Shown one piece after another: positions 15,702 through 22,020 of a DNA stretch of 29,479 bases. The notes under the pieces were generated by a model. The model was given only the letters and a program-made list of their open reading frames with translations, was not told the DNA's origin and made no database searches. The position numbers were made by a program, and so were the translations under genes. Position 1 is the stretch's first letter. The number at the start of each line of letters is the position of its first letter. The DNA comes from CAZXNF01 sp050741255 (GTDB lineage: Bacteria; Pseudomonadota; Gammaproteobacteria; Burkholderiales; SG8-41): positions 1 through 29,479 of the forward strand of contig JBOIEQ010000044.1 of assembly GCA_050741255.1 (NCBI GenBank), in the 5' to 3' direction.

Positions 15702-17122
15702 GCCGGCAACTGCAGGGAGCGGGCTTCGAGGAACTCTTCCAGCCCGTAACGGCCCAGTTCACGGCCGTGGCCGGACTGCTTGAACCCGCCGAACGGCGCC
15801 AGCGGATTGAAGCCGCCGCCGTTGACGTCCACCCGCCCGGCCCGCAGCCGGCGGGCGACGCGTTCCGCGCGCGCCGGATCGCCCGACCACACCGCGCCGG
15901 CCAGCCCGTACGCAGTGCCGTTGGCGATGCGCACGGCTTCCTCCTCGTTCTCGTAGGCGATGATGGACAGCACCGGCCCGAAGATTTCCTCCTGCGCGAT
16001 CGTCATGTCGGGTCGTACTCGGCCGAATATGGTCGGCTGCACGTAGTAGCCGCGGCCGAATCCATCAGGCGCCTCCGCACCGCCGGTCAGCAGTTGCGCG
16101 CCCTCTTCCACGCCCTTGCGGATGTAGCCCCGCACGCGCTCGCGCTGGGCGGCGGAGACCAGCGGTCCCAGCCGCGTATCGTCCTTGGCTGGATCACCCG
16201 GCAGAAAAGTTCTCGCCACCTCCACTGCCAGCGCCGCGGCCTCGTCATGGCGGGACGCCGGTACCAGCAGGCGCGACAGCGCGGAGCAGGTCTGACCGCC
16301 GTTGAGGTAACACTGCGTCACGGTGGCCTTCACCGCGCGCGCCAGGTCCGCATCGTCGAGCACCACCGCCGCGGATTTGCCGCCGAGTTCCAGCGCCACG
16401 CGCTTGACCCCCGCCGCCGCCAGTTCGGAAATGCGCTTGCCAGCGCGCGTGGAGCCGGTGAAGGACACCATGTCGATGTCCGGGTGCCCCGCCAGCGCTT
16501 CGCCGATGGGCACACCGGGCCCCGACACGAGATTGAATACCCCCCGCGGCAACCCCGCCGCGTGCACGACTTCCGCCAGGATGAACGCGGAGAGCGGCGC
16601 GACCTCGCTCGGTTTCAATACGACGGTGCAGCCGGCGGCCAGCGCGGGTGCGACCTTGGCCACGGTCTGATGCAGCGGGTAGTTCCACGGCGTGATGCAG
16701 GCAACGACGCCGGTGGGCTCCAGCGTCACGCGCGTGTGGCCGATTGCCTCCTCGAAGGGATAGTCGCGCGCGAGCGCCGCCGTGTCCGCCATCACCTGTG
16801 GCGGCAGCCCGGCCTGGATGCGTTGCGACAGTTTGAGCGGCATGCCGACCTCGGCGCTGATCGTGCGGCCGATCTCGTCGGCGCGCGCCTTGAGTCCGGC
16901 GGCGATCTTCTCCAACAACGTCGCCCGCTGCGCGACCGGCGTCGCGGCCCAGGGTTCGAATGCCGCGCGCGCCGCGCGCACGGCGGCGTCCACGTCCGCC
17001 GGGTCGCCGGCGGGCACCCGCCCCATGACCGCTTCGGTGGCCGCCTCGATCACCTCGATCTGCCCGGACGAGCGTGAAGGCGTCCATGCGCCGTTGATGT
17101 AGAGCTGGTCCCTGACGATCAT
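15698..17122 (-). CDS. NAD(P)-dependent aldehyde dehydrogenase
   Basis: A 474-residue aldehyde dehydrogenase, oxidising an aldehyde to its acid. Family residues are present: Asn147 in TPWNYPLHQ, Lys170 in VVLKPSE, general-base Glu245 in LELGGKS, the catalytic Cys279 in GGQTCSA, and the EEIFGPVL and PFGGFKQSG motifs. It ends four bases inside the Bug gene (GTGA overlap), so the two are translated together. Its GGAGG ribosome site lies directly beside the inverted-repeat element at 17134-17398. Without that element the start would be 11 bases from the stop of the decarboxylase-like gene. The substrate is not readable; the sequence resembles the broad benzaldehyde/aliphatic type. Confidence 0.95.
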   Translation of the reverse strand: MIVRDQLYINGAWTPSRSSGQIEVIEAATEAVMGRVPAGDPADVDAAVRAARAAFEPWAATPVAQRATLLEKIAAGLKARADEIGRTISAEVGMPLKLSQRIQAGLPPQVMADTAALARDYPFEEAIGHTRVTLEPTGVVACITPWNYPLHQTVAKVAPALAAGCTVVLKPSEVAPLSAFILAEVVHAAGLPRGVFNLVSGPGVPIGEALAGHPDIDMVSFTGSTRAGKRISELAAAGVKRVALELGGKSAAVVLDDADLARAVKATVTQCYLNGGQTCSALSRLLVPASRHDEAAALAVEVARTFLPGDPAKDDTRLGPLVSAAQRERVRGYIRKGVEEGAQLLTGGAEAPDGFGRGYYVQPTIFGRVRPDMTIAQEEIFGPVLSIIAYENEEEAVRIANGTAYGLAGAVWSGDPARAERVARRLRAGRVDVNGGGFNPLAPFGGFKQSGHGRELGRYGLEEFLEARSLQLPA

Positions 17123-17133
17123 GCTGCCTCCTA

Positions 17134-17398
17134 GAGCCTGTTATGGACTTAAACGTGCGCGGCGTTGAGCCAAAAGGGTCTGGCTGCTAGGCGCGAGGAG
17201 GCCGCATAGCTCCTCTATGCAACGACGAGCAACGACGCAGACGGGCCCTTTTGGCTCAACCCGAAGGGAACGTGGGATTCGGGGTCCATTGCGTTGTCGC
17301 CGCCCGCTTGCAGGGACCGGCCCTGCGGCGCGATCGGCTCCTAGCACTGAACCCCGACTCCCGCGTTCGCCGCATACGTTTAAGTCCATAACAGGCTC
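17134..17398. mobile_element. MITE-like element, 265 bp, 31-bp terminal inverted repeats, TA target duplication
   Basis: The termini at 17134-17164 and 17368-17398 are inverted copies matching at 29 of 31 positions, the first 23 perfectly (GAGCCTGTTATGGACTTAAA then CGT). Both ends are flanked by TA within CTAG, as produced by TA-duplicating transposases such as IS630/Tc1-mariner or some IS5-family elements. The interior folds into two hairpins. The first has a perfect 15-bp stem (17164-17178 with 17246-17260); the second pairs 17269-17287 with 17349-17367 at 15 of 19 positions. It has no transposase or credible gene, so movement would need a transposase supplied elsewhere. Confidence 0.85.
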
Positions 17399-18390
17399 TA
17401 GCCTTCGTTATCGACTGCCGCGTGCAACAGCGGCGTGAACAGTTCTTCCACGGCCACGTCGCGGCCGAGCAGGTGCTGGGCACGCGAAAAGCCGATCTGC
17501 GCTTCCAGCGTTTTCCGCGCGGTGCCGAGGCCGTAGGCGTAGAAATTGTGCCCCAGCAAGCGGCGCGTTTCCGCGAGGTGCGCGGCCGCCCACGGCAACG
17601 AGGCGATCGGCGCCTGTTCGACCGCCAGGTCGGCGATCGCCAGGGCCTTCGCCCGGCAAAAGGCCTGGAACAAGGCCGGCGCGAGTTGCGGATGGCGCTC
17701 GAGCGTTGCCCGCTTCGCGACGACAAGATGCATGATTGGAAACACGCCCGTCGCCCCGAAATAGCGTGCTTCCTCCTCCCACCAGCGCGGGAACAGACGC
17801 CCCACGCCCGGCAGGCCGAGGCAACGCGGCGGCGCGTAGGCAATCAGCCCATCCAGCCGGCCATCGGCCAGCAGATCCGACAACAGTCCCCGCGTCTCCA
17901 CCGCGATGTTGAAGGGCGCGGGCAGCGACGGCACGGTGATGCGCGCGGGATCGCGCTCGCGCGCATCGACGTCGCCCACGCGCCAGCGGATTTTCGCGAG
18001 ATCCACGCCGTAATGGGTGGCGAGCGCGCCGCGCGCGACCAGCGCCGCGGTGTTCGTATATTCGCGCAGGCCGATGGTCTTGCCTTCCAGGTCGCGCGGC
18101 CCGCGGATGCCGCGGTCGGTGCGGATGAAGATCGCATGCTGCCGGAACACGCGCGTCGGGAAGACCGGCAAGCCCACGTACGGGCTGTCGCCGCGCACCG
18201 TGGCGATGAGAAAATTGGAAAACGACAGTTCAGTGACGTCGAACTCCGCGGTGTCGAAGGCGCGGCTGAAGAGGCTTTCGAGCGGTCCCGTGGTCCAGGC
18301 GACGTCGAAGCCGTCGACACCCACCCGGCCGTCCAGCAACGGGCGCGTGCGGTCGAAATCGCCGACCGCGGCGGTGATGCCGGGTTTCAC
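17398..18390 (-). CDS. 4,5-dihydroxyphthalate decarboxylase-like / SsuA-THI5-fold protein
   Basis: A 330-residue protein starting with GTG at 18390, overlapping the nitrile hydratase alpha stop by four bases (GTGA). It opens ITAAVGDFDRTRPLLDGRV and continues with FDVTELSFSNFLIA and LPVFPTRVFRQHAIFI, the pattern of the Pht5-type 4,5-dihydroxyphthalate decarboxylase family, which shares the fold of periplasmic substrate-binding proteins. No signal peptide is present, so it is cytoplasmic, favouring an enzyme or intracellular binding role over an ABC receptor. Its TAG stop (17398-17400) is built from the last base of the inverted-repeat element plus the duplicated TA. The actual reaction is unknown; a decarboxylase annotation should be treated as fold-level only. 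Confidence 0.75.
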   Translation of the reverse strand: MKPGITAAVGDFDRTRPLLDGRVGVDGFDVAWTTGPLESLFSRAFDTAEFDVTELSFSNFLIATVRGDSPYVGLPVFPTRVFRQHAIFIRTDRGIRGPRDLEGKTIGLREYTNTAALVARGALATHYGVDLAKIRWRVGDVDARERDPARITVPSLPAPFNIAVETRGLLSDLLADGRLDGLIAYAPPRCLGLPGVGRLFPRWWEEEARYFGATGVFPIMHLVVAKRATLERHPQLAPALFQAFCRAKALAIADLAVEQAPIASLPWAAAHLAETRRLLGHNFYAYGLGTARKTLEAQIGFSRAQHLLGRDVAVEELFTPLLHAAVDNEG

Positions 18391-19067
18391 CGAGGGGCGC
18401 GGACCAGCGCCGTGCCGATCATGCTGTCGCGATTGACCAACGGGACCAGTTCGGCCTCGCTCATGCCTTCGGTACCGGCCGGCCGCATGGGCAGCACCAG
18501 GTAGCGCAGATCGGCCGTCGAATCGTGCACGCGCACCGCCACGGTATCCGGCAGTTCAAGCCCGAATTCCTTCAGCACCGCGCGCGGCTCGCGCACCACG
18601 CGCGAACGATAGGCCCGGCTTTTGTACCAGGCGGGCGGCAGGCCGAGCAGCATGCGCGGGTAGCAGGAGCACAGGGTGCACACCACCAGGTTGTGCACCG
18701 AGGGTGTGTTCTCCACGACGTTCAGGGTGACGTCGTAGAGCGCCATCTCGAAGCCCATGCTTTCGCAGGCCTTGGTGGCGTCCTCGAGCAGCCATTGCTT
18801 GAACGCCGGATCGGTCCACGCCTTCGCCACCACGCGCGCGCCGCCTTCCGGGGTGCGGCTTTCGATGTTCTCGACCATCGCGCGGATCTCGTCCGCGGTG
18901 AACAGGTTTTTCTCGATCAGCAGTTCGCGCACCGCGATCTCGAGCTTGCGGAAGTACGTCAGCGTGTCGTCGTGATCTGGCGCCGGCGGATGACGGTGGC
19001 CCGGGCCGTGGCCATGGTCGTGCGGATGATCGTGGCCGTGATCGTGGTGGTCGTGGGGATCGCTCAT
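18387..19067 (-). CDS. Nitrile hydratase alpha-type subunit, cobalt type, with His-rich N-terminus
   Basis: A 226-residue catalytic subunit of the nitrile hydratase/thiocyanate hydrolase family, which hydrates nitriles to amides (or hydrolyses thiocyanate). The metal site reads VVCTLCSCYPR, with Cys130, Cys133, Ser134 and Cys135; CTLCSC is the cobalt-type form, where two Cys become oxidised to sulfenic and sulfinic acids. LGLPPAWYKSRAYRSRVVRE is the expected following text. The first 33 residues contain 12 His in HDH/HGH patterns, an unusual extension that may bind Co or Ni. It follows the C-terminal beta gene by 12 bases and overlaps the next gene. In a three-subunit thiocyanate hydrolase this would be the gamma subunit; sequence alone does not choose the substrate. 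Confidence 0.92.
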   Translation of the reverse strand: MSDPHDHHDHGHDHPHDHGHGPGHRHPPAPDHDDTLTYFRKLEIAVRELLIEKNLFTADEIRAMVENIESRTPEGGARVVAKAWTDPAFKQWLLEDATKACESMGFEMALYDVTLNVVENTPSVHNLVVCTLCSCYPRMLLGLPPAWYKSRAYRSRVVREPRAVLKEFGLELPDTVAVRVHDSTADLRYLVLPMRPAGTEGMSEAELVPLVNRDSMIGTALVRAPR

Positions 19068-19079
19068 GGGATTGGGCTG

Positions 19080-19403
19080 CTAGGCGGGTTCAAGCCAGTG
19101 CTCGTAGAGGTCGATGTCCAGCGTATCGCCCGCGGCCCCCGCGTAGTCGGGCCACACGTCGCGCTGCAGGAAGCGCACGCGGTAAAGATTGCGCTTCGGC
19201 TCCCCGCTGCGTCCGTAGGCCAGTTCCTCCGGGTTCTTGTAGGCACCCGCGCAGCGCTCGATGGTGCCGATATGGCCACGGATGTAGTGCGGGGTGCGGA
19301 TGTGGCCCGGCGCCTCGGCCTTGCGCACGCGCACCCGGTCACCGTCGGCGAACCGGCGCACGGCGGCCGGCTGTACAGGCTTTGTCGCGACGGCGGCGCT
19401 CAC
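19080..19403 (-). CDS. Nitrile hydratase beta subunit, C-terminal half, as a separate gene
   Basis: A 107-residue protein equal to the C-terminal SH3-like barrel of nitrile hydratase beta. The start is GTG at 19403, inside the stop of the N-terminal-half gene (GTGA overlap). Family text is clear: FADGDRVRVRK, GHIRTPHYIRGHIGTIERC, then LYRVRFLQRDVWPDY, whose Arg falls where a beta-subunit Arg contacts the oxidised cysteines in known enzymes. It ends DIDLYEHWLEPA. The reading frame stays open 78 codons further upstream, but that is a shadow of the neighbouring gene. The separate, coupled beta halves match the organisation of thiocyanate hydrolase (ScnB/ScnA) and toyocamycin nitrile hydratase. 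Confidence 0.86.
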   Translation of the reverse strand: MSAAVATKPVQPAAVRRFADGDRVRVRKAEAPGHIRTPHYIRGHIGTIERCAGAYKNPEELAYGRSGEPKRNLYRVRFLQRDVWPDYAGAAGDTLDIDLYEHWLEPA

Positions 19404-19708
19404 GGCAGTTGCGCCGGCCGGCGCTCGATGTCCGCGAGCTTGGCGGTCAGTTCGTCGATCGTGAAGATGCCCTTGATGACGAGATTGTGCGCGACTGCGG
19501 CGATGCGCCGTTCTGCATAGCTGGAGCTGTGATAGATTTCCGCGCCCAGCGATTCGAGCCCGCGCCGGTTTTCGTCCAGCCGGAGGATTTTTTCGCGCCA
19601 CAGGAGTACCAGCAGCGCTTCGACGCGCTTTTCCCACTGCGCGAGATCGTGGTCTTCGCGGGGAACGGGGCCGGCGGGTGTGCCGCCGAGATCGTGATAG
19701 CTTCGCAT
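19400..19708 (-). CDS. Nitrile hydratase beta subunit, N-terminal half, or activator-like protein
   Basis: A 102-residue protein starting MRSYHDLGGTPAGPVPRED, the canonical opening of nitrile hydratase beta subunits. WEKRVEALLVLLW, DENRRGLE (45-52, the place of the conserved beta Arg) and SSSYAERRIAAV, then LVIKGIFTIDELTAKL follow in family order. The usual aromatic YYxxW segment is YAERR here. It ends RRPAQLP with its TGA overlapping the GTG of the C-terminal-half gene. It is first in the operon. Nitrile hydratase activators (P14K/P15K type) are also homologous to this half, so it could be a structural subunit, an activator, or both; the coupling to the C-terminal half favours a subunit. Confidence 0.84.
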   Translation of the reverse strand: MRSYHDLGGTPAGPVPREDHDLAQWEKRVEALLVLLWREKILRLDENRRGLESLGAEIYHSSSYAERRIAAVAHNLVIKGIFTIDELTAKLADIERRPAQLP

Positions 19709-19820
19709 GGGAGGCCCTTGATGTTAGCCGACGCAGGGCGCACGATCAATTACGCGGACATCGCGCGCTGCGCGCACGTATTTTGCTTACTGACAGGCTG
19801 AATTCTTACCTGGAGGTTTT
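19709..19820. promoter_or_regulatory. Divergent intergenic region between the nitrile hydratase operon and the second Bug gene
   Basis: These 112 bp separate two outward-facing genes and must hold both promoters unless transcription reads through. A GC-rich palindrome (GCGCGCTGCGCGC, about 19767-19779) lies near the middle, and AT-richer DNA follows towards the Bug gene. The Bug gene has a good ribosome site, GGAGG five bases before the ATG. AAGGG is the only candidate site for the beta N-terminal gene. No convincing sigma-70 pair stands out. Confidence 0.3.
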
Positions 19821-20807
19821 ATGGCTTTCGTACCGCGCATTTCACGCTGGTCCACCCTCGCCGCAGCACTGACGGCTTGCCTCGCCGTTCCCGCGGGTGC
19901 CGCCGACGCCCCGTTCCCGAGCAAACCCATCCGCATCGTGATCGGCTTTTCCGCGGGCAGCGTGGTGGACGTCTCCGCCCGCATCGTGGGCCAGAAGCTG
20001 TATGAGTCCTGGAAGCAGCAGATCATCGCCGACAACCGGCCCAGCGCGGGCGGCATCGTTGCCGCGCAACTGGTGGCCGATGCCAACCCGGACGGCTATA
20101 CCCTGCTGTCGGTGTCCGCCTCGCACGCGATCGCGCCGGCGATGTATTCCAAGCTGCCGTACGACACGCTCAAGGATTTCGCCGGCATCACCACCACCGT
20201 CAACGTGCCTTCCCTGCTGGTGGCCTCGTCGGCGCTGGGCGTGAAGACCACGAAAGACCTGATCTCGATGGCGAAGGCCAAGCCCGGCCAATTGCTGTTC
20301 TCCTCGGGCGGCATCGGCAGTTCGACCCAGTTCGTCGCCGAGATCTTCAACAACATGGCCGGCATCACCGCTTCCCACGTGCCGTACAAGGGCATCCCGG
20401 AGGCGCTGGCGGACGTCGCCGCCGGCCGCATCAACTACACGATCTCCCCGGTGGCCAACTCGGTGGCGTTTGCGAAGGAAGGCAAGGTCGTTCCGCTGGG
20501 CGTCACCAGCAGCAAACGCATTCCGCCGCTGCCCGACGTGCCGACCATTGCCGAGTCGGGCGTGCCCGGCTTCGTCTACGGCACCTGGTTCGGTATTCTC
20601 GCCCCGGCCAAGACGCCGCGGCCCATCGTCAACCAGTTGAATGCCGAGATCACCCGCATCCTCAATCTGCCGGACGTGCGCGAACGGTGGACGGCGCTCG
20701 GCGGCGAGGCGGTGCCGATCAAGCCGGAACAGTTCGACAAGTACATCGCCGAGCAGATCGCGCTGTTCACCAAAATCGCGAAGGCGGCGAATATCAAGGC
20801 AGACTGA
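19821..20807 (+). CDS. Bug/TctC-type tripartite tricarboxylate transporter receptor
   Basis: A 328-residue periplasmic solute receptor. The signal peptide is RWSTLAAALTACLAVPAGAA, cut before DAPFPSKPIRIVIGFSAGS. Family marks are the first-lobe pocket loop, NRPSAGGIVAAQLVADANPD then GYTLL, and the C-terminal PDVPTIAESGVPGFVYGTWF. Length is typical. It has a strong ribosome site and no TctA/TctB neighbours, like most Burkholderiales Bug genes, which depend on membrane components encoded elsewhere or work as sensors. It is divergent from the nitrile hydratase operon, so its ligand may be that pathway's substrate. It ends one base before the RidA-family stop. Confidence 0.94.
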   Translation: MAFVPRISRWSTLAAALTACLAVPAGAADAPFPSKPIRIVIGFSAGSVVDVSARIVGQKLYESWKQQIIADNRPSAGGIVAAQLVADANPDGYTLLSVSASHAIAPAMYSKLPYDTLKDFAGITTTVNVPSLLVASSALGVKTTKDLISMAKAKPGQLLFSSGGIGSSTQFVAEIFNNMAGITASHVPYKGIPEALADVAAGRINYTISPVANSVAFAKEGKVVPLGVTSSKRIPPLPDVPTIAESGVPGFVYGTWFGILAPAKTPRPIVNQLNAEITRILNLPDVRERWTALGGEAVPIKPEQFDKYIAEQIALFTKIAKAANIKAD

Positions 20808-20808
20808 G

Positions 20809-21207
20809 CTAGACGACCGCGATCCCCTGGATCTCGATAACGCAGCCGAGCCGCGCGAAGTTGGAGATCGTCAGCAGCGCGCTGCCCGGGTAGCGGCCGT
20901 CCCTGAAGAATTCATTGCGGATCTGCACGAAGCGGTCGCCGTTGCGGCTGTCGTTGATGAAGACGGTCATGGTCACCAGATTGGCCAGCGTCGCGCCGGC
21001 CCGGGCCAGGGTGCGCTCCATCAGCGCGAAAATGGTGCGCGTCTGCGCCTCGAACTGGCCGGTGATGTCGCGGCCCTCCAGATCGACCAGTGTGGTCTGG
21101 CCGGCGAGCCAGATGGTCCGGCCGCCTTCCGTGATCACGGCCGGGCAGAACGAGCGCGACTTCTGCCATTCGGTCCCTTCCAGATGCTCGACTTTTGCTC
21201 CCGCCAT
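20809..21207 (-). CDS. RidA-family (YjgF/YER057c/UK114) protein without the catalytic Arg
   Basis: A 132-residue Rid-superfamily protein. The ATG at 21207 has GGGAG six bases upstream; the frame extends to 21750 but only as a shadow. Family text includes TIWLAGQTTLVDLEGRDITG, QTRTIFALMERTLARAGA, LVTMTVFIND and VIEIQGIAVV. In RidA proper, enamine/imine deaminase activity needs an Arg in a PARS-like motif; here the segment reads YPGSALLTI, so that Arg is missing. This points to another Rid subfamily, often found in catabolic gene clusters, and not to housekeeping RidA. It converges with the Bug gene (1 base apart), and its start is 90 bases from the small secreted protein gene on the other strand. 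Confidence 0.9.
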   Translation of the reverse strand: MAGAKVEHLEGTEWQKSRSFCPAVITEGGRTIWLAGQTTLVDLEGRDITGQFEAQTRTIFALMERTLARAGATLANLVTMTVFINDSRNGDRFVQIRNEFFRDGRYPGSALLTISNFARLGCVIEIQGIAVV

Positions 21208-21297
21208 CTCGATCTCCCGGTCAAAAGGCGCGAGGATACCGCAGCGCAGCACGCAGGCCTTGTCATCCGCGGCGCGGGTCGCGACGTTGACTCCCTG

Positions 21298-21555
21298 ATG
21301 CAACGCCTCCCGCCCCTGCTGCTGATCGTGATGCTGTGTGCCCTCAGCGCGCCGCTGCACGCCGCGCAAAGCGGCGAGCGCTCGCCCTACGATCTCAACC
21401 CGAAATGCCGGGAACGCGACGCCAAGCCCGAGGACTGCGTGATCGACGACGGTCCGCCGCAGCAATACCGGCGAGTGCGTCCGCAGCAACCGCCACCCAA
21501 ACCGGTCACGCCGCCTCCAGCGCCGAAGCCGCAAGAACCGGTCATGAAGCGTTAG
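21298..21555 (+). CDS. Small secreted proline-rich hypothetical protein
   Basis: An 85-residue protein with a Sec signal peptide (MQRLPPLLLIVMLCALSAPLHA, likely cut before AQSGERS). The mature part has two Cys (in NPKCRERD and PEDCVIDD), possibly a disulfide, and a proline-rich tail (PQQPPPKPVTPPPAPKPQEP). I recognise no family. Upstream in-frame coding text is antisense to the RidA-family gene, so I take the ATG at 21298, though no clear ribosome site precedes it. Its TAG overlaps the TAA of the convergent YgfX-like gene. Confidence 0.6.
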   Translation: MQRLPPLLLIVMLCALSAPLHAAQSGERSPYDLNPKCRERDAKPEDCVIDDGPPQQYRRVRPQQPPPKPVTPPPAPKPQEPVMKR

Positions 21556-22016
21556 GGCAGTCCGCCCGGCGCTGGCGCAGGGATCCGCCGCCGCAGCCAG
21601 ACCCGCAGCGCGCGCAGCGTTTCCGCGTCCGCGCTGTCCGCCGGGATCATGACTGCGTGACGCCGCGTGCGCCCGTCCACGGTGCGCAGGATCAGCACCG
21701 TCAGCAGTGGCGACACAAAGGTCTCGCCACCCACGCGCCGCGCCACCCATTCACCATCCCGCTGGAGTGAGTGGACCGCGCCGTCCGCATCGATTTCCAG
21801 CGCAATCACCGAATGCTGCGCCCGTCGCAGCGCCGCGCTCCAGGTAGTCCATGCGAGGCTCGCGGCGACCGCGAGTTTCGCGGCCAGCATCCAGACCAGG
21901 GGCATGGGCGAAGACCACACGACCGCGATGGCCCCCAGGTGCGCCGCCACCAGCACGAGGGCCAGCCCCCGCGACGGCCCGAGCTTGAGGTGCAGGGTGT
22001 GCGGGCCGGGGAACAT
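21552..22016 (-). CDS. YgfX-like small membrane protein
   Basis: A 154-residue protein with two adjacent membrane helices near the N-terminus (about 16-35, LALVLVAAHLGAIAVVW, and 38-57, LVWMLAAKLAVAASLAW). A soluble beta-rich part follows, ending in DAETLRALRVWLRRRIP. This matches the pattern of the YgfX/CptA family (PF07254), in which a two-helix membrane anchor precedes a domain ending in a R-x-L-R-V-W-L-R-like segment. E. coli YgfX was described as a toxin acting on cytoskeletal proteins together with SdhE (CptB), but no SdhE-like gene is in this window. It starts 4 bases after the COG0523 GTPase stop, so the two are probably co-transcribed. Assignment is by pattern, not search. Confidence 0.62.
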   Translation of the reverse strand: MFPGPHTLHLKLGPSRGLALVLVAAHLGAIAVVWSSPMPLVWMLAAKLAVAASLAWTTWSAALRRAQHSVIALEIDADGAVHSLQRDGEWVARRVGGETFVSPLLTVLILRTVDGRTRRHAVMIPADSADAETLRALRVWLRRRIPAPAPGGLP

Positions 22017-22020
22017 GCAG

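Noticed and set aside
17141..17389. 82-residue frame inside the inverted-repeat element
   Set aside because: No transposase or other domain, basic low-complexity text, and it spans the hairpin stems; the element is treated as noncoding.
17398..18390. Periplasmic ABC (NitT/TauT) substrate-binding protein call
   Set aside because: The fold is shared, but there is no signal peptide or lipobox and no ABC permease or ATPase nearby, so a cytoplasmic enzyme-like member is more likely.
19404..19637. N-terminal extension of the nitrile hydratase beta C-terminal-half frame
   Set aside because: It is an out-of-frame shadow of the N-terminal-half gene. The GTG at 19403 in the GTGA overlap, directly before family-like text, is the better start. 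A frameshifted single beta gene was considered, but each half has a proper end.
20641..21297. Long plus-strand frame joining the end of the Bug gene to the small secreted protein
   Set aside because: It runs in the wrong frame through the Bug gene and antisense to the RidA-family gene; only the part from 21298 has a signal peptide.
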